A program made the position numbers and the translations under genes. Below are positions 35,315 through 44,557 of a DNA stretch of 60,796 bases, in pieces. Positions within the stretch are counted from its first letter, which is position 1. Each line of letters starts with the position of its first letter. The notes beneath the pieces are model-generated. The model did no database searches. It was not told the DNA's origin and worked only from the letters and a program-made list of their open reading frames with translations. The stretch comes from Planctomycetota bacterium (GTDB lineage Bacteria > Planctomycetota > UBA8108 > JACQVS01). The stretch spans positions 1 through 60,796 of the forward strand of contig JANQLS010000160.1 in the NCBI GenBank assembly GCA_028280485.1, given 5' to 3'.

Positions 35315-35393
35315 TTTTTTGCCCTAACTGTTAATACGCAGTGGTTTGTAGTCGTTCACTTGATAAGAGTAAAAAAGTTTTGCTGGGTAGAGA

Positions 35394-35951
35394 TTACTGA
35401 GAACTACTCAGCGCCCTCAGCAACGGCTCTCGATAATCCGAATCCTTCTCATTCCAAAAGACGAGCTTATTTGCTAGGTCGACATTGAAAAAGGATTCGT
35501 AGTAATCGTCCTCTTCGAAGGGTTCATCATCTCTTCCGAAGAGTTTTAGTTTTATACATTCGGTTTCAAAATCTAATTCACCTTGATGGAGAGCGATGGC
35601 GGTAAAGGACTCTTCCTTCACCATCTCTTTAGGTGGGGTGTCGCTTCCATAGGCTCGGGCAAGAAAGTTAATTAACCGGTCACTTTCTTCTCCCGAGTGA
35701 AAGAAGATGGTTCCATTCCTATGTACTTGATCTTGGATTAATTCCACCTCGTTGTCGAAGCCACCCTGAATGCCCTTAACCAGCCTGACTTTAAAACCGA
35801 ACGTCTCGTTCTCTTTAAAAGCCTTCAATCGGAAGGAATAGCTATTATCATCCTCAATGAGATCCACGATTCGAAATGTGAGATCAACGAAACCCTCCTC
35901 ACTCAATTGATCGATAACAGGCAGGCCCTCATCATTCACTTCTAATGACAT
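35394..35951 (-). CDS. Unknown acidic cytoplasmic protein in the PEP-hydrolase-like operon
   Basis: 185 residues, strongly acidic, with no signal or membrane segment. Mixed alpha/beta pattern (FVDLTFRIVDLIEDD, YSFRLKAFKENETFGFKVRL). No family recognised. It starts 4 bases after the stop of the TIM-barrel gene and is therefore almost certainly translated from the same message, last in the order DUF1080-ThuA, TIM barrel, this protein. Confidence 0.7.
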   Translation of the reverse strand: MSLEVNDEGLPVIDQLSEEGFVDLTFRIVDLIEDDNSYSFRLKAFKENETFGFKVRLVKGIQGGFDNEVELIQDQVHRNGTIFFHSGEESDRLINFLARAYGSDTPPKEMVKEESFTAIALHQGELDFETECIKLKLFGRDDEPFEEDDYYESFFNVDLANKLVFWNEKDSDYREPLLRALSSSQ

Positions 35952-35955
35952 TTGA

Positions 35956-36801
35956 TTATTTTTTGATCTTCAGCGACTTAAAAGATTCAATCTGCTCCCG
36001 AATCGCAATTTCGGTAGGGAGCCTTTCCATGGAGCTCGCACCGTAGAAACCATCGATCCCTTGAACGCGGTCCATAATATATTGCGCGTCGTCGGGCATG
36101 GCGATGGGACCTCCGTGGCAGAGGATGATAACTTCATCGCGAATGTTTTTGACGGTGTCGACGATCTCTTGGATCTTCGATACGCACTCATCGAGCGGAG
36201 TAGCCGTTGCAACCCCGATGGAGCCACCCGTGGTACATCCCATATGAGCGACGATGATGTCGGCACCGGCTTCCGTCATCCATTTGGCTTCTTCAGTATT
36301 GAAGACGTAAGGAGTGGTTAGAAGATCCATCTCCCGAGCCAACGCTACAATTTCCACTTCTAGCTTGTAGCTCATTCCGGTCTCTTCGAGAGTGAGTCGA
36401 AAGTTTCCGTCGATGAGCCCAACGGTAGGGAAGTTTTGAATGCCGCTGAAACCTAACTCTCGAAGCTCCTTCAAGAAGTTCTTCGGCATCATGAAGGGAT
36501 CCGTGCCGCACACTCCAGCTAAAACTGGAGTGTGTTTTACGACTGGGATCACTTCATAAGCCATCTCTTTAACGATTTCATTCGCGTTGCCGTAAGCCAT
36601 CAGGCCGGCCGTGGATCCACGCCCCGCCATACGATAGCGACCGGAGTTGTAGATGATAATGAGATCCACTCCGCCAGCTTCTTCGCACTTAGCAGAAATT
36701 CCCGTTCCCGCCCCGGCACCGATGATGGCTTGACCTTGAGCGATCTGCTCCCGAAAGCGTTTAAGAATGCCTTCTCTTGAATTGTCGAGAGTGGAACTCA
36801 T
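35956..36801 (-). CDS. Phosphoenolpyruvate hydrolase-like TIM-barrel protein
   Basis: 281 residues, the usual length of the PEP-hydrolase/Tm-1-like TIM-barrel family. Conserved segments: IIGAGAGTGISAKCEEAGGVDLIIIYNSGRYRMAGRGS in pieces (GAGAGTGISA, IIYNSGRYRMAGRG), VLAGVCGTDPF, GFSGIQNFPTVGLIDG, AGADIIVAHMGCTTGGSIG and ILCHGGPIAMPDDAQYI. The fold suggests an aldolase- or hydrolase-type reaction on a phosphorylated or keto acid; chemistry in this family is poorly known. The start overlaps the stop of the DUF1080-ThuA gene by 4 bases (ATGA), so translation is coupled. Cytoplasmic. Confidence 0.93.
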   Translation of the reverse strand: MSSTLDNSREGILKRFREQIAQGQAIIGAGAGTGISAKCEEAGGVDLIIIYNSGRYRMAGRGSTAGLMAYGNANEIVKEMAYEVIPVVKHTPVLAGVCGTDPFMMPKNFLKELRELGFSGIQNFPTVGLIDGNFRLTLEETGMSYKLEVEIVALAREMDLLTTPYVFNTEEAKWMTEAGADIIVAHMGCTTGGSIGVATATPLDECVSKIQEIVDTVKNIRDEVIILCHGGPIAMPDDAQYIMDRVQGIDGFYGASSMERLPTEIAIREQIESFKSLKIKK

Positions 36802-38351
36802 TTCTTCTTCTTTCCAGGATTCTTTTCAGGCAACTTGATGTGTTTCATCTTCCGCTTCTTATCGAGGTTCTCGTTGAGTTCTTTTTCAGTCACGGGTTCA
36901 CTGACGATCCCTTTTTCAGGAACCTTACCACCGACGAGCCAAACCATTCCATTCAGGATGACCTTACGTTGAGTTTCATCCGCCCAATTACGGTGCCAGT
37001 GACCTCCAGTAAAGCCGATACCTCGCCCGCCGTCTTTTCTCTCAACCGCCCACATCAAGGTTTCGCTACGGCCCTTCATCGCAATGATGTGAGGATAAGA
37101 TTTACGGGGCCAGTTGTTGATTGAACGAGTCTTTTCATTCGGCTTGGCTTCGAGGATCGTCGTCACACCTTTCATCTCGGGACGGAAGCGCATGCAGAAG
37201 TACCATTCATCATGAATAGTTTTGGGTTCGACTCCGCGAGCGATGGCATGCTTCTCATTGACTTTGAGTGCAGCATTCCAGTGGGGATTGGAAGACCAAT
37301 CGGTTTCGTAAAAACCACCGATCCATTTTTGGAAGTAAGTTCCTTCTTTTCCCGGAGCCACGTGAACGGCGTAGTGCATGCACATGATCCCCACTCCCTT
37401 TGAAGTCAACTTGTCAACTTCTTCGAAGTGCCTCATGACGGGATGTCGACCTTGCCCATCCGCATAGAAAACGATGCCGTTAGTATTATCAAAAGCGCTG
37501 GGGTCTTTGGGCCAACCATTTTGGTGGTAGCTTTGAGCGACGATGCCCGGGACTTTCACAAGTCGTTTTTGAAGAATTTTAATTCCTGCATTAAATTCAT
37601 GTTCACCCGAAGCGTGGGAAGGAGCACCGGCGACTAAGACAATTTTTTTGTAGTCTTTGGTCATCGGCAATCGTTTGAGCTTAATGTTTCGGAATTGAAC
37701 TTGGCAGGGAGGACCTGAATGTAGTTGAAGGGCTAACTTGCCTTGTAAATCACGGTGACCGATTTCGTAATCGGTGACTTCAGAGGTGATGATGCCATCG
37801 ACCTTCAACGTGATTTTATGACCGACCGCAGTGATTTGGTAAGACGTCCACTCTCCGTTTTTTGGAGCAGGAGCTTTTTGAGCTAATGCCTTTTTGGTGC
37901 GATTACCGTCACGGCTGATAACTGTACTTTGGTTTCGAGCAGCGAGCATTCTCCTACCCGTATGCTCATCGTAAAGTGCCCCCAGATAATTTCCGGCAAG
38001 GTCAATATCTGCCTGATAACCTACCGCGTGTCCGTCGGGTTTAATTTGTGAGCGAATTTGAATTCCCGAATTCGCGCTGGGATGCCCTTGAATTTTAAAT
38101 TCTAAGTCGAGTTGGAAGTTGTCGAGTTCACCCAACTGCCAAACGAGGAACTGATTTTTCTTACAGGGTTTTTCGGGCGTTGATCGAGCGGTGATGGCTC
38201 CATCTTCGACACTCCAAAAGCTCATGTTAGGGGCTTTCCATCCCTTGAGAGTTTTCCCGTCGAAAAGACTGTGTGTGGGAGTGTCGGCATGAGCGCCTGA
38301 CACTAAAATCAAAAGACTTAATACTGTGAATGCTTGAAGTTTGTTGAGCAT
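36798..38351 (-). CDS. Exported DUF1080 (3-keto-disaccharide hydrolase) and ThuA fusion
   Basis: 517 residues from the Met with GGAG 6 bases upstream; a signal peptide ends near GAHAD. Residues 27-230 are a DUF1080/LamG-like domain: SLFDGKTLKGWKAPN, SGIQIRSQI, GNYLGALYDEH, EWTSYQITAVGHKITLKVDG. Residues 235-490 are ThuA-like: IVLVAGAPSHASGEHEF, GVGIMCMHYAVHVAPG, FTGGHWHRNWADE. DUF1080 proteins have been shown to hydrolyse 3-keto-disaccharides in Bacteroides and ThuA takes part in 3-keto-trehalose formation, so the fusion could oxidise then split a disaccharide. That is inference; the domain order is directly visible. A Lys-rich tail ends the protein. First gene of the operon. Confidence 0.93.
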   Translation of the reverse strand: MLNKLQAFTVLSLLILVSGAHADTPTHSLFDGKTLKGWKAPNMSFWSVEDGAITARSTPEKPCKKNQFLVWQLGELDNFQLDLEFKIQGHPSANSGIQIRSQIKPDGHAVGYQADIDLAGNYLGALYDEHTGRRMLAARNQSTVISRDGNRTKKALAQKAPAPKNGEWTSYQITAVGHKITLKVDGIITSEVTDYEIGHRDLQGKLALQLHSGPPCQVQFRNIKLKRLPMTKDYKKIVLVAGAPSHASGEHEFNAGIKILQKRLVKVPGIVAQSYHQNGWPKDPSAFDNTNGIVFYADGQGRHPVMRHFEEVDKLTSKGVGIMCMHYAVHVAPGKEGTYFQKWIGGFYETDWSSNPHWNAALKVNEKHAIARGVEPKTIHDEWYFCMRFRPEMKGVTTILEAKPNEKTRSINNWPRKSYPHIIAMKGRSETLMWAVERKDGGRGIGFTGGHWHRNWADETQRKVILNGMVWLVGGKVPEKGIVSEPVTEKELNENLDKKRKMKHIKLPEKNPGKKKK

Positions 38352-38572
38352 TGGGGACTCCATTCGATTCGAATGCTGAAGGTGTTTCAGTTCTAAAGTA
38401 GTAGTTTTGAATACTTAAGTTTAATTTGCGCGTTCCCTTCGTACAAGGCTAGCTCTGGGAAACTCTTCTCAGATTGGAACGAATTTTTTTAATCCAACCT
38501 CTTTTCTGTACGGTTGGAGGCAAAAAATGATAAAAAATGGCTTAGAATTGTAAGGATTAGCCGTTCAGTTCG

Positions 38573-41518
38573 ATGCGCTTCTATTTGGCTGAAGTTCAAC
38601 GAAGTGACATTTCCCTAAATGAGTTCCCTCAAAAATTAAGGCTCAGTTACGTGAATTCGGTCGCATTCCGTATTTCATTTTTATTGTCGCTCACGACGAT
38701 ACTCTTCGGTTCGTCATCAGTGTTGGGTGACGACAAAATCGATTTCGCCTCTCAGATCCGTCCTCTGCTTTCGGATCGTTGTTTAATGTGTCATGGTCCC
38801 GATGCGAATACGCGAGAAGCCGACCTCCGTTTAGATGTTCCTGAGGTTTTAACGAGAGTCGTCAAAAATAAACCGATCATTCTTCCCGGGAAGCCCGAAC
38901 AGAGTGAATTGTTTAGGCGTATTACCACAGCAGATCCTTCGGATCAGATGCCCCCAAAAGAATCAGGGCTCAGTCTCAGTCCAAAAGAAAAGGAACTCAT
39001 TCGGCGCTGGATCGCACAAGGCGCTCCGTGGTCGAAGCACTGGTCTCTCATTCCTCCGAAAGCTCCAACTCTTCCTTCACAACTCAATAACTCTTGGATC
39101 AAAGACCCTCTCGATGCTTACGTGTTGAGGCGGTTACAAAAAGAACGCCTTTCGCCTTCCCCTGAAGCTCTCAAAGAAGAGTTATTGCGAAGGGTCACCT
39201 TAGATCTAATCGGTTTGCCTCCTTCTATCGATGATCTCGAAGCTTTTCATTCGGATGATCAACCGGGCGCCTACGAAAGAGTCGTCGAGCGCTTATTAGC
39301 CTCACCCGCATTCGGAGAACGTTGGGGGCGAGTTTGGTTGGATCTCGCGCGTTACGCCGACTCGGCGGGTTACGCTCAGGACCCCGCTCGAACGATTTGG
39401 CGTTACCGTGATTGGGTGATCGAAGCCTTCAACAAGAATCAATCCTTCGATGAGTTTACGATCGATCAACTTGCCGGTGATTTACGGAAAGATCCCACTG
39501 AAGATCAATTGATCGCCACGGCCTTCCATCGCAACACTATGACCAATAGTGAAGGTGGGACAAACGATGAAGAGTTTAGAACTGCGGCCATCGTTGATCG
39601 TGTGAACACCACTCTTCAAGTTTGGATGGGTTTAACCATGGGTTGTGCTCAATGTCACACTCACAAGTATGATCCGATTACCCAAGAAGATTACTTTCGC
39701 TTCTACGCCATCTTTAATAACACCGAAGATGCGGATCATGGTGATGAACGTCCCTTGCTCTCCACTTATTCTGAAGATCAGAAAATGCGTCGAGCATATT
39801 TAATGGAGCAAGAGAAGGAAACGCTTAGCAAAATTACCAAGGCGGAAAGCGAACTTTCGGTCGAGCTGCCGATTTCCAAAGGGGAGCTCAAAACGCGTTA
39901 TATTCGAATCGATTTAAAAGGCCAAAAGCGCATCTTGTCCTTAGCCGAGGTTCAAGCGTTTGTGGGAACTAAAAATGTTGCCGTGAAAGCTAAAGCTCGT
40001 CAGGGTTCAACAGGCTTTGGTGGCCCCGCGCATTTTGCCGTCGATGGCAATACGAACGGCCACTACACCAATGCGATGTCGACGACTCATACTAATATTG
40101 AAGATGACCCTTGGTGGGAAGTTGATTTAGGTCAAGACGTGGTGCTCGATGAAGTAAAGGTTTGGAATCGAACCGATACCCCAGGAATTGGGGATCGAAT
40201 CCGTCCTTTCATTTTGAGTCTGTTAAATAAAGATCGAAAGCAGCTTCTCGTTATCGAAGAAAATCGTGTACCTAATCCTTCACTGGGATTCAAGCTCCCC
40301 AAGCGAGGGGAAGATCGTACTCAAAAACAGATCGCTACTTTAAAAGGGTATCTGAAGCCGGATTCTCCCGAGTTAGCGAACCTCAGAAAGAGGCTAACTT
40401 CGATTCAAAACGAATTGAAAGGGATCAAACCCACGACCACGCCCATCCTAAGAGAGCTTCCTGAAAATCGTCGTCGGACAACTCAGGTTTTGATTCGGGG
40501 GAACTTTTTAGATCGAGGCAAAAAGGTCGGCCCGGGAGTTCTCGATCAATACTTACCCTTAACGGAAAAGGCTAAGCCCAATCGACTGATGGCTGCTCGT
40601 TGGTTGGTAGATTCTAAAAACCCACTCACCGCTCGCGTCACAGTAAATCGATTCTGGGAACAGCTCTTTGGCATCGGTCTGGTTGAAACGAGTGAAGATT
40701 TTGGGAACCAAGGAACATTACCCTCGCATCCCGAGCTTTTAGATTACCTCGCAACTTGGTTTGTCGATAACGATTGGAATGTGAAAGGCTTCTTGAAGAA
40801 GGTCGTTACATCAGCGACTTATCGCCAATCTTCAAAGTTGAATTACGACTTAAGGACAAAAGATCCTTACAATCGATTTTTGGCTCGCGGCCCTCGATTT
40901 CGTTTGTCAGCTGAAAAAATTCGCGATCAAGCCTTAGCATTGGGAGGTCTGCTGAGCACTAAAATGTACGGCCCATCCGTTCGACCCGTTCGTCCCAATT
41001 TGGGATTGAGGGCAGCTTTTGGTGGATCGACCGATTGGAGAACGAGTCCCGGTGAAGACAGTGTTCGACGGGGATTGTACACCAGCTGGCGTCGTACCAC
41101 TCCTTATCCTTCGATGACAACGTTTGATGCTCCCAGTCGAGAGTTTTGTACCTTAAGACGTATTCGAACGAATACTCCGCTTCAAGCCTTAGTACTTCTC
41201 AATGATCCTGTCTATTTAGGGGCTGCGCGGGGAGTAGCCTATCGAGTGATCACCGAAGGTGGTGAAGATCTTTCTCAGAGATTGAAATACCTTTTTAAGC
41301 TTTGCCTTTCTCGAATGATCAAGCAAGTTGAACTCCAACGTTTAAAAGAATTATTTCAAGAGATTCAAAACGATTTTAAAACGGATTCCGCTTCTGCGAT
41401 GGCCTTGATTCAAGGCGGACCGCCGATACCTCCAAAGTCTTCAGCTTTAGAATTAGCGACTTGGACGATCATCGGAAATGTCATTTTAAACCTAGACGAA
41501 TTGATATTGAGGAAGTGA
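38573..41518 (+). CDS. PSD1/PSCyt protein (DUF1549, DUF1553) with a discoidin-like insert
   Basis: 981 residues. A signal-like segment lies at about 29-50 (a GTG at 38651 would start right before it and may be the true start). PSCyt1 haem site CLMCH is at 70-74 with IRPLLSDRC. DUF1549 (about 160-400) has RRVTLDLIGLPPS, FGERWGRVWLDLARYADS and a second haem-type motif CAQCHTHKYDP from 358. A discoidin (F5/8C)-like insert at 440-570 (FAVDGNTNGHYT, DPWWEVDLGQDVVLDEV) may bind sugar. DUF1553 spans about 635-950. This protein type is abundant in planctomycetes; its role is not established, though exported electron transfer and polysaccharide handling are suspected. It is followed after 20 bases by its usual DUF1501 partner. 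Confidence 0.93.
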   Translation: MRFYLAEVQRSDISLNEFPQKLRLSYVNSVAFRISFLLSLTTILFGSSSVLGDDKIDFASQIRPLLSDRCLMCHGPDANTREADLRLDVPEVLTRVVKNKPIILPGKPEQSELFRRITTADPSDQMPPKESGLSLSPKEKELIRRWIAQGAPWSKHWSLIPPKAPTLPSQLNNSWIKDPLDAYVLRRLQKERLSPSPEALKEELLRRVTLDLIGLPPSIDDLEAFHSDDQPGAYERVVERLLASPAFGERWGRVWLDLARYADSAGYAQDPARTIWRYRDWVIEAFNKNQSFDEFTIDQLAGDLRKDPTEDQLIATAFHRNTMTNSEGGTNDEEFRTAAIVDRVNTTLQVWMGLTMGCAQCHTHKYDPITQEDYFRFYAIFNNTEDADHGDERPLLSTYSEDQKMRRAYLMEQEKETLSKITKAESELSVELPISKGELKTRYIRIDLKGQKRILSLAEVQAFVGTKNVAVKAKARQGSTGFGGPAHFAVDGNTNGHYTNAMSTTHTNIEDDPWWEVDLGQDVVLDEVKVWNRTDTPGIGDRIRPFILSLLNKDRKQLLVIEENRVPNPSLGFKLPKRGEDRTQKQIATLKGYLKPDSPELANLRKRLTSIQNELKGIKPTTTPILRELPENRRRTTQVLIRGNFLDRGKKVGPGVLDQYLPLTEKAKPNRLMAARWLVDSKNPLTARVTVNRFWEQLFGIGLVETSEDFGNQGTLPSHPELLDYLATWFVDNDWNVKGFLKKVVTSATYRQSSKLNYDLRTKDPYNRFLARGPRFRLSAEKIRDQALALGGLLSTKMYGPSVRPVRPNLGLRAAFGGSTDWRTSPGEDSVRRGLYTSWRRTTPYPSMTTFDAPSREFCTLRRIRTNTPLQALVLLNDPVYLGAARGVAYRVITEGGEDLSQRLKYLFKLCLSRMIKQVELQRLKELFQEIQNDFKTDSASAMALIQGGPPIPPKSSALELATWTIIGNVILNLDELILRK

Positions 41519-41538
41519 GAGCAGGGACGATTCAAACG

Positions 41539-43005
41539 ATGCACAATTCCTACGAAAATCTTCAAAGACTCACTCGGCGACACTTCTTGCGAGATTGTCA
41601 ATCCGGCCTTGGAAAGGCTGCGCTCCTAAGTCTCTTAGCTCAAGGTGGCGGTCAAGTTCTCTCTGGTGATGAACCAGATTCGGAACAACAAAACCCACTG
41701 GCGGTACGCCCTCCTCATTTTGCTCCTAAAGCAAAAAGAGTGATCTACCTTCACATGGCGGGTTCTCCTCCTCAGCATGATCTTTTCGATTACAAACCCG
41801 AGTTGGTGAAGCGTACCGGGCAATCGTGCCCAAAAGAGTTCTTAAAGGGCGAACGCTTTGCTTTCATCAAGGGCACGCCGAAGCTTTTAGGGACTCCCCA
41901 TAAGTTTGAAAGAAAAGGTCACAGTGGGCAGTGGATCTCTGAAATCTTGCCTCATTTAGGTGGTGTCATCGATGATCTCACGTTTGTGAAATCGATGTAC
42001 ACCGAGCAATTTAATCACGCTCCCGCTCAATTGTTGCTCTATACCGGTTCTTCCATCGTGGGACGTCCTTCGATGGGTTCTTGGATCACTTACGGCTTGG
42101 GAAGCGAAAATCAAAACCTTCCTGGTTTCGTTGTTTTGATTTCAGGAGGAACGAATCCTTCGGCTGGAAAAACGGCCTGGGGGAGTGGCTTCCTACCTTC
42201 GGTTTATCAGGGAGTTCAATGCCGATCGAAGGGGGATCCCGTTTTATACGTGAGTGACCCTAAAGGGATCGATCGCAAGATGCGACGGAAGACTTTAGAC
42301 GCTCTCAAGGATCTGAATGATCTTCAAGCAAAAGAATTCGGCAATCCCGAAACTCTTACGCGAATTTCGCAGTATGAGTTGGCGTTCCGCATGCAAATGT
42401 CAGTTCCAGAAGCGATGGATATTTCTCGCGAGGATGCCAAAACCTTAGAGCTCTACGGCGCCCAACCAGGAGGGGCCAGCTTTAGTAACAACTGTTTGTT
42501 AGCACGAAGACTCATCGAGCGTGGGGTGCGCTATGTTCAACTCTTCGATTGGGGTTGGGACTTCCACGGAAATTCACGCCCGAATGACATCAAGGTATCA
42601 CTTCCCGGGCGTTGTAAGTCGATGGATAAACCCATCGCGGCGCTGATCAAGGATCTCAAGCGAAGAGGATTACTCGAAGAGACCTTGATCGTTTGGAGTG
42701 GTGAGTTTGGTCGAACTCCTCTCAATGAAGAACGGGGAGGATCAAAATTCTTGGGTCGCGACCACCATCCCCACTGTTACACGGTGTTCATGGCTGGGGG
42801 AGGTATTCAGCCCGGAGTCACTCACGGTGAGACCGATGAGCTGGGATATCACGTCGCAGAAAACAAAGTTCACGTTCATGATTTACAGGCGACGATCTTG
42901 CATCAGTTAGGTTTTGATCATGAGAAACTCACATTTAGGTTCCAGGGTCGAGACTTCCGGCTGACCGATGTTCATGGCAAGGTCGTTCACGATATTTTGT
43001 CCTAA
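41539..43005 (+). CDS. DUF1501 Tat-exported protein, partner of the PSD1 protein
   Basis: 488 residues from ATG 41539, 20 bases after the previous stop (an earlier in-frame start would overlap it). Tat signal TRRHFLRDCQSG (Arg13-Arg14). DUF1501 features of the alkaline-phosphatase superfamily are seen: VIYLHMAGSPPQHDLFDYKP, the HAPAQLLLYTGSS stretch, GWDFHGN, WSGEFGRTP, and GRDHHPHCYTVFMAGGGI near the end. It works in the periplasm, with probable metal-dependent sulfatase/phosphatase-like chemistry; the substrate is unknown. Always found next to DUF1549/1553 proteins, as here. Confidence 0.93.
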   Translation: MHNSYENLQRLTRRHFLRDCQSGLGKAALLSLLAQGGGQVLSGDEPDSEQQNPLAVRPPHFAPKAKRVIYLHMAGSPPQHDLFDYKPELVKRTGQSCPKEFLKGERFAFIKGTPKLLGTPHKFERKGHSGQWISEILPHLGGVIDDLTFVKSMYTEQFNHAPAQLLLYTGSSIVGRPSMGSWITYGLGSENQNLPGFVVLISGGTNPSAGKTAWGSGFLPSVYQGVQCRSKGDPVLYVSDPKGIDRKMRRKTLDALKDLNDLQAKEFGNPETLTRISQYELAFRMQMSVPEAMDISREDAKTLELYGAQPGGASFSNNCLLARRLIERGVRYVQLFDWGWDFHGNSRPNDIKVSLPGRCKSMDKPIAALIKDLKRRGLLEETLIVWSGEFGRTPLNEERGGSKFLGRDHHPHCYTVFMAGGGIQPGVTHGETDELGYHVAENKVHVHDLQATILHQLGFDHEKLTFRFQGRDFRLTDVHGKVVHDILS

Positions 43006-43343
43006 ATCTAAGTCAGATTATAGATTACCGCTTTAGTTTAAGCTCTTACCAAAAGCCAATTTTCCCCTGAAATGGCATGGGGAAGTCACTCTTTTGTAAA
43101 AAAACAAAATTTTACTTAAACAAAGCCACTCTCTAGCGTCCTTTATATGTGGCATTTAACCACTTAAAATACGTTTGTGGTTCAATTCACTACAATATTT
43201 AGCGGATGCGTAAGGAGTCCTTGTTCTTCAATACAATTTCAGCAAGGACAAATTTAGCATGGGTTGGGCCTTCTCGGTTTGGATCGGAAATCATGGGTCG
43301 AGAAGAGCTTCCTAAACAAAATTCTTTAGTCAAGGATGCGGTT
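43006..43343. other. Gene-free leader region
   Basis: Between the DUF1501 gene and the TGA-interrupted gene. A weak GTAAAA/TTTTAC pair lies at 43096-43115. An upstream in-frame start at 43206 exists but is not favoured. Nothing else seen. Confidence 0.4.
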
Positions 43344-44345
43344 ATGACTCAGCAATCGAAGGGGCTTTTTCAAGCCCGCTCCTTGAACTATCTGATGGCT
43401 TTTCTTTTCGTTGCGGCTCTGGTGGCACCCCAGGCGATCACCGCTTCCCCCGCGAAATCAAAAACGAAAATTCCGAAAGCTTCAAGTCAGTTCAAGGCAG
43501 CAATGAAATCACTCGCCAAACAGAAGAATTACAAGGTTAAAGCTTCTGTTCTTGGGGGACTTTCAACGACAAAAGATCACAAAGTCTCTTCCACCACCAC
43601 CCGTGAAAATTACTTGGGTAAATGTGCTGGAAGCTACAAGAAGCCTCTCATGGAAATTCCTTCCATCAAGGCTTACAAAACTCCTAAAGCTGGAAAGGGA
43701 GTTATCCTCAATCAAGGTCTTTGGAAAGGTATTTTGACTTCTCAAAAGGGAGTCAAAATGGATCGTTTGATCGACTTTCCCTACTTGATCATGGCGGAAG
43801 CAGCGCGTTATTCAAAGAACGCACGCTGGCTTGAAAAAGATGAAGTCCCCGATGGTTTTACTCACAGTAAAAAGGGAGACAAAGAGAGCCCGAAGAAGAA
43901 AACCAAATCGAGCTCTAAGAAGGACAAAAAAGGATCGACTTCAGTCAAGAAGACAGATTCTGATGCAGACGAAGAGGAAGTTGAGATTCCTCGAGTCTTA
44001 AGAATCGAAGCCAGTCCTAAAAGTGCATTGACCACGTGGATCAAGCGAGTCGAAAACTCTGGCTGCATGAGCGAAGGCTGAGGTGTCTCAGTATTCTTGT
44101 CCCGTGCGGACAAATCAGCCGTCAACGTTACCTACGACTTCGAAATCGATCCCAAAACCAATTTGCCCGTTAAGATGAAGGTCCTTCTTCTCACGGGTCA
44201 AAAAGGCGCAACTATCTTAAAGAAAAACCGCATCGTCGGTGGTGAACACGTCGCCTTCCACTTTACCTACGATCTTTCTGATTTCGGGAAGACCAAAGTG
44301 GAAATGCCTAGAGAAGCTAGAAAAGTTTTTGCTAAGCTTCGATAA
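43344..44345 (+). pseudogene. Exported DUF gene interrupted by an in-frame TGA (nonsense mutation or recoding)
   Basis: Starts at ATG 43344 (AAGGA 7 bases before). A signal peptide (about 15-40, SLNYLMAFLFVAAL, cut near TASPAK) is followed by a Lys/Ser/Glu linker around 165-200 and the start of a DUF-type domain (RVLRIEASPKSALTTWIK). The frame then meets TGA at 44079-44081 in MSEG-stop-GVSVFLSRAD and continues in the same frame to TAA at 44343-44345 (SAVNVTYDFEIDPKTNLPV ... PREARKVFAKLR). The part after the stop has normal protein character and a good intrinsic terminator follows at 44403, so only one base separates this from an intact 333-codon gene. A 6-bp hairpin sits 15 bases after the TGA. 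Function of the intact product unknown. Confidence 0.75.
44097..44113 (+). promoter_or_regulatory. Hairpin after the in-frame TGA
   Basis: TTGTCC (44097-44102), loop CGTGC, GGACAA (44108-44113): a perfect 6-bp stem whose loop begins 22 bases after the TGA and holds GT. Spacing and size fit the loose layout of bacterial SECIS elements; without selenium genes in view this is only suggestive. Confidence 0.35.
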
Positions 44346-44402
44346 ATTCTCCACTATCGATTCACTTTAAAGTGAATGGAGATGGACTCCGATCCCCATC
44401 TC

Positions 44403-44442
44403 AAAACCCGTAAGCACTCTGAGAGTGTTTACGGGTTTTTTT
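44403..44442 (+). terminator. Intrinsic terminator
   Basis: AAAACCCGTAA and the following GCACTC pair with GAGTGTTTACGGGTTTT, ending in a run of seven T. It ends transcription of the TGA-interrupted gene 58 bases upstream. Confidence 0.93.
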
Positions 44443-44557
44443 ATGGTTTTGTAGTTTATCAATTTTGATCCTTAAGAGTTCCAACTTGGATTCTTTAGGC
44501 TTAGAGATTACGATCATGAGCGTTTATTTTTACTAAGTAGAACCAGTTGAGTTTCTC

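Noticed and set aside
44097..44345. Separate 82-residue gene starting at TTG
   Set aside because: It is in the same frame as the gene before it and only 15 bases beyond the TGA, without a ribosome-binding site. It is the tail of the interrupted gene.
43344..44345. Alternative genetic code with TGA read as an amino acid
   Set aside because: Several clear genes here end at TGA (the Tat protein at 12400, S9 peptidase at 15467, DUF1549 protein at 41518, DUF1592 protein at 50271, GGDEF at 57863), so TGA is a stop in this genome.
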